Origin: Gammaproteobacteria bacterium
Lineage (GTDB): Bacteria; Pseudomonadota; Gammaproteobacteria; SZUA-229
DNA length: 15,304 bases
Direction: 5' to 3'
NCBI GenBank assembly: GCA_029880105.1
Contig: JAOUPA010000034.1
Coordinates: 1 to 15,304 of the forward strand
The first letter of the stretch is position 1. Each line of letters begins with the position of its first letter. The translations under genes were made by a program, and so were the position numbers. Below are positions 1 through 6,441 of the stretch, in pieces. The notes beneath the pieces are model-generated. The model saw only the letters and a list, made by a program, of their open reading frames with translations. It did not search any database and was not told where the DNA came from.

Positions 1-275
1 TAGCCACTCCCTGGTGCCCGTATTGCTACCAGGCCAGAAAATATTTCCTGCACAACAACATCAGTTACTGTGAATACAATGTCGAAGATGGGGGCAGGGG
101 CGAACAGATCTACGCCGAGATAAATCAGAGTGTAAGCGCCATAGGCATGCCGCTTGGTGTGCCCATTTTATTTATCGGCGACTATACCTTTACCGGTTTT
201 GAACAGGCCCGCATTGAGCAGGCGCTTGCCACACTAAAACCTGCACAGATAACCAACCATGATTTTACGCATTAA
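1..275 (+). CDS. Glutaredoxin-like thiol-disulfide protein (5' truncated)
   Basis: The 3' part of a gene that begins before the window; the frame starts at base 3 and ends at the TAA at 273-275. The visible protein has a CPYC redox motif right at the left edge (WCPYCYQARKYF), a GVP turn about 45 residues later that would supply the cis-proline of thioredoxin folds, and then a GF motif followed by a helix. This order is that of glutaredoxins. In that family the CPYC cysteines reduce disulfides, usually with glutathione. The missing N-terminus could carry a signal peptide or an extra domain, so the cellular location cannot be told. The last 17 bases overlap the start of the TerB-like gene, which suggests one mRNA and coupled translation. 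The fold is fairly sure, the substrate unknown. Confidence 0.8.
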   Translation, partial: ATPWCPYCYQARKYFLHNNISYCEYNVEDGGRGEQIYAEINQSVSAIGMPLGVPILFIGDYTFTGFEQARIEQALATLKPAQITNHDFTH

Positions 276-717
276 AGAATTTTTTGAAACTCGTTTATTG
301 ATTACACATGGCACAACTCAAAGTAGCATTGATGAAAGACTCAAACTGAGCTGCGCTGTGCTGATGTATGAAATGATTCACGTCGATGGTGAGGCGCACG
401 AAAGCGAAACACAGAAAATCAGTCAGCTTCTACAGCAGCAGTTCAATATCAGTAATCAGGAAATCAAGGAGCTACTCAGCCTTGCACACGAAGAAAAGCA
501 CAGCGCCACCGATTACTATCGCTTCACCTCGCTAATCAACGAGCACTATTCACAGGAACAGAAAATTGGGCTGATCAAACAGCTATGGAATATTGCCTAT
601 GCCGATAACACGCTGGATAAATTTGAAGAACACCTGGTCAGAAAACTCGCCGACCTGTTACACGTACCGCACCGGCATTTCCTACAGAGCAAACATCAGG
701 TTGAAAACGAAAGCTAA
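259..717 (+). CDS. TerB-like (tellurite resistance B family) protein
   Basis: A 152-residue, mostly helical, soluble protein. It shows the paired acidic motifs of TerB-fold proteins: VDGEAHESE at about residues 42-50, and AYADNTLDKFEEHLV at about 113-127 followed by RKLADLLHV. TerB domains bind divalent metal through such Asp/Glu clusters. Stand-alone members like this one are common in proteobacteria and mostly have no known role; the name does not mean that tellurite resistance is expected. The start at 259 lies inside the end of the glutaredoxin-like gene and has no clear ribosome binding site, which fits translational coupling. The gene converges on the minus-strand gene ending at 724, with only 6 bases between them. 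Family assignment is good, function unknown. Confidence 0.8.
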   Translation: MILRIKEFFETRLLITHGTTQSSIDERLKLSCAVLMYEMIHVDGEAHESETQKISQLLQQQFNISNQEIKELLSLAHEEKHSATDYYRFTSLINEHYSQEQKIGLIKQLWNIAYADNTLDKFEEHLVRKLADLLHVPHRHFLQSKHQVENES

Positions 718-723
718 GCACCA

Positions 724-1473
724 TTAATGCAAGGTACTTTCCGATCCCCACATCAGGTCATATCGTTTCACCACCTCGCGCACCTGCTGCGGGTAACCGA
801 TAATATCCATCTGCTTCATACCCTCCCTGAAAAACTCGCGTGCATCCTGCGGCAGCTGTTCGATCAGGGCATCATAGGCCTTTTCAATCAACGTCGGCTC
901 ATGGCTACGTGTCGCGATGATGCCGTAATTAATATGCAATACTCGCCACGGGCGCATCGGGTTGGTCTGCTCCAGATCCTGCTTGATCGCACTGGATGTA
1001 GCATCAATAATCAGCTCAATCAACTGCGTCAGCTCCGCCAGCTGTTCTGGCTCGCGCAACTCATTGCCGACATCAGCGATGGCATTGACTACCATATCCA
1101 GATTATTCAGTTTGCCACCACAGTGCGCCACCCATGTCGCTACAAATAAAGTAAGACGCATTAGAGCCCGCGTCTGCATTACCAATTTTTGCTGATCCGA
1201 TGAAGACTGCGCATGGCCGATCAGACCTTCGAGCAGGGTCAGCACATAATCACCAATCTGGCTGATGTCGGCCTGCTCAACCATGCCTTCTGCAGTCTCC
1301 ACAGCGATGTCTGCCTGGGCCCGTTCCATAACATCAATAGCCTGCCCGAGTGCATCCAGCAGGCGTTCTGGCGAGCTCTCTGCATCTGGCGCCAGTGGCG
1401 AGGCCTCGATACCTCCTTCCACGGCCTGCGCAAGCTCGGCTCTAAATTTTTTTGCGATAAAGGAAAAATCCAT
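724..1473 (-). CDS. Hypothetical helical protein, unrecognised family
   Basis: A 249-residue protein that I do not recognise. It has no signal peptide, membrane segment or metal-binding motif. It is predicted by eye to be almost all helix, with an acidic N-terminal third (residues about 15-75) and a more conserved-looking C-terminal half containing the string PWRVLHINYGIIA and a tail rich in charged residues. The frame remains open upstream to a TTG at 1521, but ATG at 1473 is preferred: it begins MDFSFIAKKF, whereas the extra upstream residues look like translated leader. The ribosome binding site at 1473 is weak. The gene diverges from gloA (73 bases between start codons), so the two promoters share this short region. 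Uninterrupted for 250 codons and bounded neatly by its neighbours, it is very likely real. Confidence 0.7.
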   Translation of the reverse strand: MDFSFIAKKFRAELAQAVEGGIEASPLAPDAESSPERLLDALGQAIDVMERAQADIAVETAEGMVEQADISQIGDYVLTLLEGLIGHAQSSSDQQKLVMQTRALMRLTLFVATWVAHCGGKLNNLDMVVNAIADVGNELREPEQLAELTQLIELIIDATSSAIKQDLEQTNPMRPWRVLHINYGIIATRSHEPTLIEKAYDALIEQLPQDAREFFREGMKQMDIIGYPQQVREVVKRYDLMWGSESTLH

Positions 1474-1546
1474 AAATCTAATTCTGATAAAGTTTGATAC
1501 CAAACAATGTACCATAAACAAAGGCTACAAATACAAGAGGAAAACC

Positions 1547-1930
1547 ATGCGATTACTACACACCATGTTGCGCGTCGGCAATCTCGATCGTTCCATTCAG
1601 TTCTATACTGAAATCATGGGTATGTCTCTGCTGCGCCAGAAAGACTACCCCGATGGCAAGTTCACCCTCGCCTTTCTTGGCTACGGTAATGAAAGTGAAA
1701 ATACCGTACTGGAACTCACATATAACTGGGGCACATCCAGCTACGAACTCGGCAATGGCTTCGGCCACCTTGCTATTGAAGTCGATGATGTCTATAGCGC
1801 CACCAAAGCGATCCGACAGCAGGGTGGTAAGATCATCCGTGATGCAGGCCCAATGAATGCAGGTACCACCATCATTGCCTTTGCTGAAGACCCGGATGGC
1901 TACCCAATTGAACTTATCGGCAAAAAATAA
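1547..1930 (+). CDS. gloA: Lactoylglutathione lyase (glyoxalase I)
   Basis: A 127-residue cytoplasmic metalloenzyme that turns the hemithioacetal of methylglyoxal and glutathione into S-lactoylglutathione, the first step of methylglyoxal detoxification. It matches bacterial GlxI over its full length. All four metal ligands known in E. coli GlxI are present at the same numbers: His5, Glu56 (VLELTYNWG), His74 (GFGHLAIEV) and Glu122 (PIELIGKK). The short length, without the insertions of the zinc-type enzymes, points to the Ni/Co-dependent class. The start at 1547 is supported by an AGAGG ribosome binding site a few bases upstream and by His5 falling in register. It is transcribed away from the hypothetical gene at 724-1473. 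A 13-bp inverted repeat lies about 30 bases after its stop codon. Confidence 0.97.
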   Translation: MRLLHTMLRVGNLDRSIQFYTEIMGMSLLRQKDYPDGKFTLAFLGYGNESENTVLELTYNWGTSSYELGNGFGHLAIEVDDVYSATKAIRQQGGKIIRDAGPMNAGTTIIAFAEDPDGYPIELIGKK

Positions 1931-1957
1931 GACTGTAAAAACTCGCTTAACTTAACT

Positions 1958-2003
1958 ACAATCTGCCGGTACTTAACGATATAGTGGAGCACTGGCAGAT
2001 TGT
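1958..2003. repeat. 13-bp inverted repeat downstream of gloA
   Basis: The left arm ACAATCTGCCGGT (1958-1970) and right arm ACTGGCAGATTGT (1991-2003) are complementary over 13 positions if one G-U pair is allowed in the RNA, around a 20-base spacer. No run of T follows on either strand, so it is not a typical intrinsic terminator. It could be an mRNA-stabilising 3' hairpin for gloA, part of a small RNA, or a binding site for a dimeric protein in the leader of the next gene. Confidence 0.6.
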
Positions 2004-2060
2004 TCGCCAGATGCACAAACAAATGTAAAAAAACAAGCATCACCAGAAGAAAGTAATATC

Positions 2061-2342
2061 ATGGAAAAAACAGATAAAATGCCGATATGGGTTTTTCTTG
2101 CCTTTTCGAGCATCAACACAAGAAAAGGCGCATTAATACTGATTGGCTCCTGCCTGTTATTCACTCTCTATTGCATCCCCTTCTCCCTGTTTATTCAAAA
2201 CAGTGAACTCATCAAAACCCTGTTCGTGATCGATGACTGGAGCTGGCTTACGATGATGATACCGATAACACTCTGGTACTGGCTTAGCCTGAAATGGATG
2301 GATAACAACGCAGCCTGGGAAAGCAACAACTCGAAAGCCTGA
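2061..2342 (+). CDS. Small two-span membrane protein, unknown
   Basis: A 93-residue protein that I cannot place in a family. Two hydrophobic stretches, at about residues 24-46 (ALILIGSCLLFTLYCI and onward) and about 60-77 (WLTMMIPITLWYWLSLKW), look like inner-membrane helices. They are joined by a short segment with two acidic residues and a tryptophan (IDDWSW), and the tail is polar. A purine-rich AAGAAAG sequence about 8 bases before the ATG can serve as ribosome binding site. It stands alone between gloA and rnd with gaps of about 130 bases on each side. The hydrophobic pattern and ribosome binding site favour a real gene; no function can be proposed. Confidence 0.6.
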   Translation: MEKTDKMPIWVFLAFSSINTRKGALILIGSCLLFTLYCIPFSLFIQNSELIKTLFVIDDWSWLTMMIPITLWYWLSLKWMDNNAAWESNNSKA

Positions 2343-2366
2343 ACCTTTCAGGTCAGGCCTATTACT

Positions 2367-2426
2367 GTAGCCAACAACGGTGGTTTCGTTTGTCTTTGGT
2401 TTCGTGCCTTAGCCCAACCTACCACG
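2367..2426. repeat. Possible remnant of a dispersed repeat
   Basis: This intergenic stretch holds a 9-base direct repeat TGGTTTCGT (2381-2389 and 2397-2405), flanked by CCAACAAC on the left and AGCCCAACCTACCACG on the right. Read on the minus strand, the right part (GGTAGGTTGGGCTAAGGC, then ACGAAACC) resembles the widespread intergenic repeats with a GTAGGTTGGG...CGAAACCCAAC pattern found in many bacterial genomes. Only a fragment is visible and no clean terminal repeats are seen, so this is a resemblance recalled from experience, not a demonstrated family member. Confidence 0.35.
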
Positions 2427-2431
2427 CTACT

Positions 2432-2461
2432 TTCACGGGCATGAGGAAAAAACTATATAAT
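2432..2461 (+). promoter_or_regulatory. Candidate sigma-70 promoter of rnd
   Basis: A TTCACG -35 element (2432-2437) and a perfect TATAAT -10 element (2456-2461) are 18 bases apart. The -10 box ends only 7 bases before the rnd ATG at 2469, so transcription would start at or next to the start codon. No ribosome binding site lies in the 7 bases between. Confidence 0.55.
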
Positions 2462-2468
2462 TCCGCCC

Positions 2469-3563
2469 ATGAAACCTACCCTCATCGAAGATAATCAGAC
2501 CCTCCAACAATTCTGCGATAAATTCATTAACGAGCCACTACTCGCTATCGACACTGAATTCTTCCGTGAGACCACCTATTACCCGCACCTCGGCCTGATC
2601 CAGATTGCCAGCCCAAATGACATCATCTGTGTTGACCCACTGGCCTTCGATGCACGCGACGAACTGCACCGCCTGTTTTTTAACCCTGAAATAACCAAGG
2701 TACTACACTCCTGTTCTCAGGATATGGAGGTGCTTTTTCAATACTTCGGCGAGCTGCCCGCGCCCGTTTTCGATACCCAGATCGCCGCCGCCATGCTCGG
2801 TTACCAGGACCAGATCGGCTACGCCAAACTGGTAGCCGAACAATACGACGTCGAACTCGATAAGTCACAGACACGTACTAACTGGCTAACGCGACCACTG
2901 AGCGCCAAGCAGATTGAATACGCCGGTGAGGACGTGCTCTACCTGTTACCGTTGTATGAAAAATTCAGCCATAACCTGAAGGCACAAGGCCGTGATACCT
3001 GGCTACAGGAAGACTGCACACAACTCTGCGGTAATAGTGAAAAATTCCAGCCCGATCTGGAAAACTGCTGGCAGCGGGTAAAAGAATATTTCCGGCTGCA
3101 AGGTGTCCAACTGGCAGTATGTAAATCGGTGGCTCAGTGGCGTGAACTACTGGCGATAAAAAAAGACCTGAACCGCCGCCGTGTTATGGCCGATGATCTG
3201 GTCATAAAAATTGCGAGCGCACAGGTCGAGCCAGATAACCTCATTAGCATCGATGCCCGCCTTCGACAACTGAACAGTGACGAGCTAAAAAACCTGGGTG
3301 AGGCGGTAACAAAGGGCCTGAACACACCGCAGGCAGACTGGCCGATTATCAAACAGCAATGGCCATCGGCCGAAGAGAAGAAACTACTGAAACGCCTGCT
3401 CAGATATGTGCAGGATAAGGCCGATGCACTCGGCGTGCACAGTAGTGTGCTGTGTTCACGTAAAGAGGTTGAAAAACTGATGTATGGGGCACGCTCGGGC
3501 AGGTTGATCGACGGCTGGCGCTTTGAACTCATCGGCAGGGTATTACTGGCCGAGTTGGAATAA
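2469..3563 (+). CDS. rnd: Ribonuclease D
   Basis: A 364-residue 3'-to-5' exoribonuclease that trims the 3' ends of tRNA precursors and other small stable RNAs. The catalytic residues of the DEDDy class are all present: Asp28 and Glu30 (LLAIDTEFF), Asp85 (SQDMEVLF), and Tyr151 and Asp155 (IEYAGEDVLYLL); Asp102 in PVFDTQIAA is also typical. These numbers equal those of E. coli RNase D, which fixes the start at 2469. An RNA-binding HRDC domain follows at about residues 210-290 (with WRELLAIKKDLNRRRV), then a second helical HRDC-like region at the C-terminus. Length is close to the usual 370. It appears to be a single-gene unit with its own promoter and perhaps a leaderless mRNA. Confidence 0.97.
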   Translation: MKPTLIEDNQTLQQFCDKFINEPLLAIDTEFFRETTYYPHLGLIQIASPNDIICVDPLAFDARDELHRLFFNPEITKVLHSCSQDMEVLFQYFGELPAPVFDTQIAAAMLGYQDQIGYAKLVAEQYDVELDKSQTRTNWLTRPLSAKQIEYAGEDVLYLLPLYEKFSHNLKAQGRDTWLQEDCTQLCGNSEKFQPDLENCWQRVKEYFRLQGVQLAVCKSVAQWRELLAIKKDLNRRRVMADDLVIKIASAQVEPDNLISIDARLRQLNSDELKNLGEAVTKGLNTPQADWPIIKQQWPSAEEKKLLKRLLRYVQDKADALGVHSSVLCSRKEVEKLMYGARSGRLIDGWRFELIGRVLLAELE

Positions 3564-3621
3564 TCAGCAACCGCTCAATTTTACCTGCCACTGGCTGGCA
3601 ATAAAACTCAGTTTTAAGGCA

Positions 3622-3649
3622 TTGATAAAGCCTCGGTTTAGACTAGAAT
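3622..3649 (+). promoter_or_regulatory. Candidate sigma-70 promoter of the DUF4426 gene
   Basis: TTGATA (3622-3627) and TAGAAT (3644-3649) are separated by 16 bases and lie about 40 bases before the ATG at 3691. This gives a normal leader with a strong ribosome binding site. Both boxes match the consensus at most positions. Confidence 0.5.
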
Positions 3650-3690
3650 GGAATCGTGCAGTACAAAAACATTCTCTGGAGGATAGTAAT

Positions 3691-4146
3691 ATGCGCATAA
3701 ACCTGAATTACTTTATTAAGTCCCTAGCTCTTTTTATCCTGCTCGGTTTTGGCTCGAGTGCCTACGCAGAAAGCTCTCAGGAGTTTGGCGATTATGTAAT
3801 TCACTACAATGCCTTCAGAAGTGACACGCTTTCACCAGAAATGGCCAAGGCCTATAACCTGACTCGCCGTAATAACCGCGTAATTTTGAATATTGCTGTG
3901 CTTAAAAAAATGCTCAATACAACCGGTACACCTACAGCTGCTGAAGTAACCGGTAACGTCAACAACCTCACCGGCCAGATGAAGAAACTGGAATTCCGTG
4001 AGATCAAAGAAGACACCGCGATTTACTATCTGGCGGAATCTCAATTTACCGAAGGTGAATTCCTGAAATTCGAAGTACAGGTAAAACCCGAAGGTAGCGC
4101 TCAGGCTGCAAGCATCAAGTTCGACAAGAAATTTTCAACTAAATAA
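3691..4146 (+). CDS. DUF4426 family secreted protein
   Basis: A 151-residue protein with a clear Sec signal peptide: basic start MRINLNYFIK, hydrophobic core SLALFILLGFG, and an AYA cleavage site at about residue 25. The mature part (about 125 residues) begins ESSQEFGDYVIHYNAF, the opening typical of DUF4426, and ends in beta-strand-like sequence. It should be periplasmic; its role is not known. The start at 3691 is chosen because of the signal peptide and a GGAGG ribosome binding site 8 bases upstream (3678-3682), although the frame is open further 5'. It ends 2 bases from the convergent DUF3301 gene. In other gammaproteobacteria I recall DUF4426 genes near metX/metW; no such neighbours are seen here. 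Confidence 0.85.
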   Translation: MRINLNYFIKSLALFILLGFGSSAYAESSQEFGDYVIHYNAFRSDTLSPEMAKAYNLTRRNNRVILNIAVLKKMLNTTGTPTAAEVTGNVNNLTGQMKKLEFREIKEDTAIYYLAESQFTEGEFLKFEVQVKPEGSAQAASIKFDKKFSTK

Positions 4147-4148
4147 AT

Positions 4149-4466
4149 CTAGTTAACCTCGTTCACGTGTCGTGGATCCAGGCTGGCCTCCGCGACACGT
4201 CGGCCGAGTGTCACAATATAACCCTGCCGTCGCGATTCATTATCATCGCTGTAATCAAAGCTGTATATTCGACATAACTGAACATGACCCTCTGGCGAAC
4301 GCCCCAACCAGAGTCGGTGGCGCACCACGGTATTATCCAGTAGTTGCAGATCTGCGTTCTGACATAGCCGCTGACAGGTTTGCATGACCAGTTCATTCGT
4401 GTACATACTGTCCCACCAGTACCAGGCAATAGCCAGCAAAAGGCCAATTAAGAATAGTTCCTGCAT
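4149..4466 (-). CDS. DUF3301 family small membrane protein
   Basis: A 105-residue protein with one N-terminal membrane anchor (FLIGLLLAIAWYWWDS, residues about 5-20) and a soluble remainder. The string NADLQLLDNTVV at about residues 37-48, followed by RHRLWLGRSPEGH and YSFDYSDDNESRRQGYIVTLGRRV, is the conserved core of DUF3301, found in many gammaproteobacteria. Its function is unknown. It is divergent from fabA (112 bases between starts) and convergent with the DUF4426 gene. No ribosome binding site is seen before the ATG; a TTGACT/TAGAAT pair lies directly upstream. Confidence 0.85.
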   Translation of the reverse strand: MQELFLIGLLLAIAWYWWDSMYTNELVMQTCQRLCQNADLQLLDNTVVRHRLWLGRSPEGHVQLCRIYSFDYSDDNESRRQGYIVTLGRRVAEASLDPRHVNEVN

Positions 4467-4471
4467 AGCGC

Positions 4472-4498
4472 ATTCTAGCCCGTATATACCTCAGTCAA
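4472..4498 (-). promoter_or_regulatory. Candidate promoter of the DUF3301 gene
   Basis: On the minus strand TTGACT (4498-4493) and TAGAAT (4477-4472) are 15 bases apart, a somewhat short spacing. The -10 box ends 5 bases before the ATG, so any transcript starting here would have almost no leader. The short spacing keeps confidence low. Confidence 0.35.
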
Positions 4499-4578
4499 TA
4501 CCATCGCGCCTGTTTTTCCTATAAAATGCCCCATTATCACTTATAACTTACAGAAAAATAGACCGGCGGATTAAACCC

Positions 4579-5115
4579 ATGCTCGCAAACCAGGAAAAAT
4601 TTACCCCACAAAGCTCATACACTTACGAGGAACTGCTGCAATGTGGTAGAGGCGAGCTTTTTGGCCCCGGTAATGCACAATTACCAGCACCCAATATGCT
4701 GATGTGTGATCGTATTACCCATATCTCCAATACTGGCGGCAGCTATGGCAAGGGAGAAATCAAGGCCGAGCTCGATATCAAGCCCGATCTCTGGTTTTTC
4801 GACTGTCACTTCAAGGGTGACCCGGTGATGCCCGGCTGCCTGGGCCTGGATGCGATGTGGCAGCTGGTCGGTTTTTACCTGGGCTGGAGCGGTCACCCCG
4901 GCCGTGGCCGTGCACTCGGCGTGGGCGAGGTTAAATTTACCGGTCAGATCCTGCCTGACGCAAAAGATGTTAAATACCAGATTGATGTGAAACGCGTTAT
5001 CGCGCGTGACCTGGTTCTGGGCATTGCTGATGGCTCACTCTCGGCTGACGGCAAGGTCATTTATACCGCCAAGAACCTGCGGGTTGGCCTATTTACATCG
5101 ACTGAAAACTTTTAG
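4579..5115 (+). CDS. fabA: 3-hydroxydecanoyl-ACP dehydratase/isomerase FabA
   Basis: A 178-residue cytoplasmic enzyme of type II fatty acid synthesis. It dehydrates 3-hydroxydecanoyl-ACP and isomerises trans-2- to cis-3-decenoyl-ACP, which introduces the double bond of unsaturated fatty acids without oxygen. The active site is intact: His77 in CHFKGDPVMPGCLGLDAMWQ and Asp91 in the same segment, 14 residues apart as in E. coli FabA. The bifunctional FabA hallmark FFDCHFKGDPVMPG distinguishes it from the shorter FabZ. The start at 4579 gives the usual N-terminus; the ribosome binding site (CGGCGGA about 10 bases upstream) is moderate. fabB follows after 9 bases, so the two are surely cotranscribed. 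I do not see a recognisable FabR- or DesT-type operator upstream. Confidence 0.98.
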   Translation: MLANQEKFTPQSSYTYEELLQCGRGELFGPGNAQLPAPNMLMCDRITHISNTGGSYGKGEIKAELDIKPDLWFFDCHFKGDPVMPGCLGLDAMWQLVGFYLGWSGHPGRGRALGVGEVKFTGQILPDAKDVKYQIDVKRVIARDLVLGIADGSLSADGKVIYTAKNLRVGLFTSTENF

Positions 5116-5124
5116 GAGTTACTC

Positions 5125-6342
5125 ATGAGACGCGTTGTTATTACCGGTTATGGCATTGTTTCCTGCCTCGGAAATGATCGTCAGGCCGTTCTTGAATCAC
5201 TACAACAGGGCCGTTCAGGTATCAAATTTCAGGAAGCCTATAAAGAAGTCGGTATGCGCAGCAATGTCGCTGGCAGTGTCGATATCAACGTCGATGACTT
5301 TATTGACCGTAAGGTAAAACGCTTTATGGGTGATGCCGCAGCCTTCGCCTATATCTCGATGCAACAGGCAATTGAACACGCAGGCCTGACCGAAGACCAG
5401 GTATCTAATATCCGTACCGGTATTATCATGGGTTCCGGTGGTGCCTCTTCAGCCAACCAAGTAGAAGCAGCCGATATTCTGCGTAGCAAGGGCATCAAGC
5501 GCGTTGGCCCGTATATGGTGCCACGCACTATGGCGAGCACGGTTTCGGCCTGCCTGGCGACACCTTTCCATATCAAGGGCGTGAACTACTCGATCAGCTC
5601 GGCCTGCGCGACCAGTACACACTGCATCGGTAATGCCTATGAACTTATCCAGATGGGCAAACAGGATGTCATTTTTGCCGGTGGCGGTGAAGAAGAGCAC
5701 TGGAGCCTGAGCATGCTGTTCGATGCCATGGGGGCACTGTCTTCCAAATACAACGAGACCCCCGAAAAGGCCTCGCGTACCTACGATGCCGACCGTGATG
5801 GTTTTGTTATCGCCGGTGGTGGTGCCTGCCTGGTCGTTGAGGAGCTCGAGCACGCACTCAATCGTGGCGCCAATATCCTCGCCGAAATCGTCGGTTATGG
5901 CGCAACTTCGGATGGTGTCGATATGGTCGCGCCCTCCGGTGAAGGTGCCATTCGCTGTATGCAAATGGCCATGCAGGGCATCAAGCAGCAGCTGGATTAC
6001 ATCAACACCCACGGTACCAGCACACCTGTCGGTGACACCAAGGAACTCTGGGCCATTCGTGAAACCTTTGGCGATAAAGTGCCACCGATTAGCTCGAGTA
6101 AATCACTGGCCGGCCACTCACTGGGTGCTTCCGGCGCACAGGAATCGATCTACAGCCTGCTGATGATGGAAAATAATTTCATACAGGCCTCGGCCAATAT
6201 CGAGAACCTGGATGAACAGGCTGCCGGCATGCCGATTATCACCCAAAGGCAGGATAATGTAACGCTCAACACCATTATGTCGAATAACTTCGGCTTTGGT
6301 GGCACCAATGCCTGCCTGGTATTCCAGCGCTATCAGGGCTAA
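5125..6342 (+). CDS. fabB: 3-oxoacyl-ACP synthase I FabB
   Basis: A 405-residue beta-ketoacyl-ACP synthase that elongates the cis-3-decenoyl-ACP made by FabA and so commits chains to unsaturated fatty acids. The Cys-His-His triad is present: Cys161 (SISSACATSTHCIGN), His296 (YINTHGTSTPVGD) and His331 (SLAGHSLGASG), followed by the glycine-rich NNFGFGGTNA near the C-terminus. Length and the GEEEHW stretch fit FabB rather than FabF, as does the tight linkage to fabA. An AGGAG ribosome binding site overlaps the end of fabA. A strong hairpin terminator follows the stop codon, so fabA-fabB form a closed two-gene operon. Confidence 0.98.
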   Translation: MRRVVITGYGIVSCLGNDRQAVLESLQQGRSGIKFQEAYKEVGMRSNVAGSVDINVDDFIDRKVKRFMGDAAAFAYISMQQAIEHAGLTEDQVSNIRTGIIMGSGGASSANQVEAADILRSKGIKRVGPYMVPRTMASTVSACLATPFHIKGVNYSISSACATSTHCIGNAYELIQMGKQDVIFAGGGEEEHWSLSMLFDAMGALSSKYNETPEKASRTYDADRDGFVIAGGGACLVVEELEHALNRGANILAEIVGYGATSDGVDMVAPSGEGAIRCMQMAMQGIKQQLDYINTHGTSTPVGDTKELWAIRETFGDKVPPISSSKSLAGHSLGASGAQESIYSLLMMENNFIQASANIENLDEQAAGMPIITQRQDNVTLNTIMSNNFGFGGTNACLVFQRYQG

Positions 6343-6352
6343 TCCACTCATT

Positions 6353-6390
6353 ACATCATCCTGATTTGTTCAGGATGATGTATTTTGTTC
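6353..6390 (+). terminator. Intrinsic terminator of the fabA-fabB operon
   Basis: A perfect 12-bp stem, ACATCATCCTGA (6353-6364) with TCAGGATGATGT (6370-6381), encloses a 5-base loop and is followed by ATTTTGTTC. It begins 10 bases after the fabB stop. The T-rich tail is interrupted, but the stem is strong. Confidence 0.8.
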
Positions 6391-6441
6391 ATCAGGTGCT
6401 ACAATCTCCTATATTCTATTTAAGGAAATCATGGGGATAAC

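Noticed and set aside
1474..1521. Longer N-terminus of the unrecognised gene starting at TTG 1521.
   Set aside because: The added 16 residues look non-coding and the frame would run closer to gloA; ATG 1473 gives a more normal N-terminus.
5449..6012. A 187-codon open frame antisense to fabB.
   Set aside because: It is a shadow of the codon pattern of fabB, with no recognisable motif or start signals.
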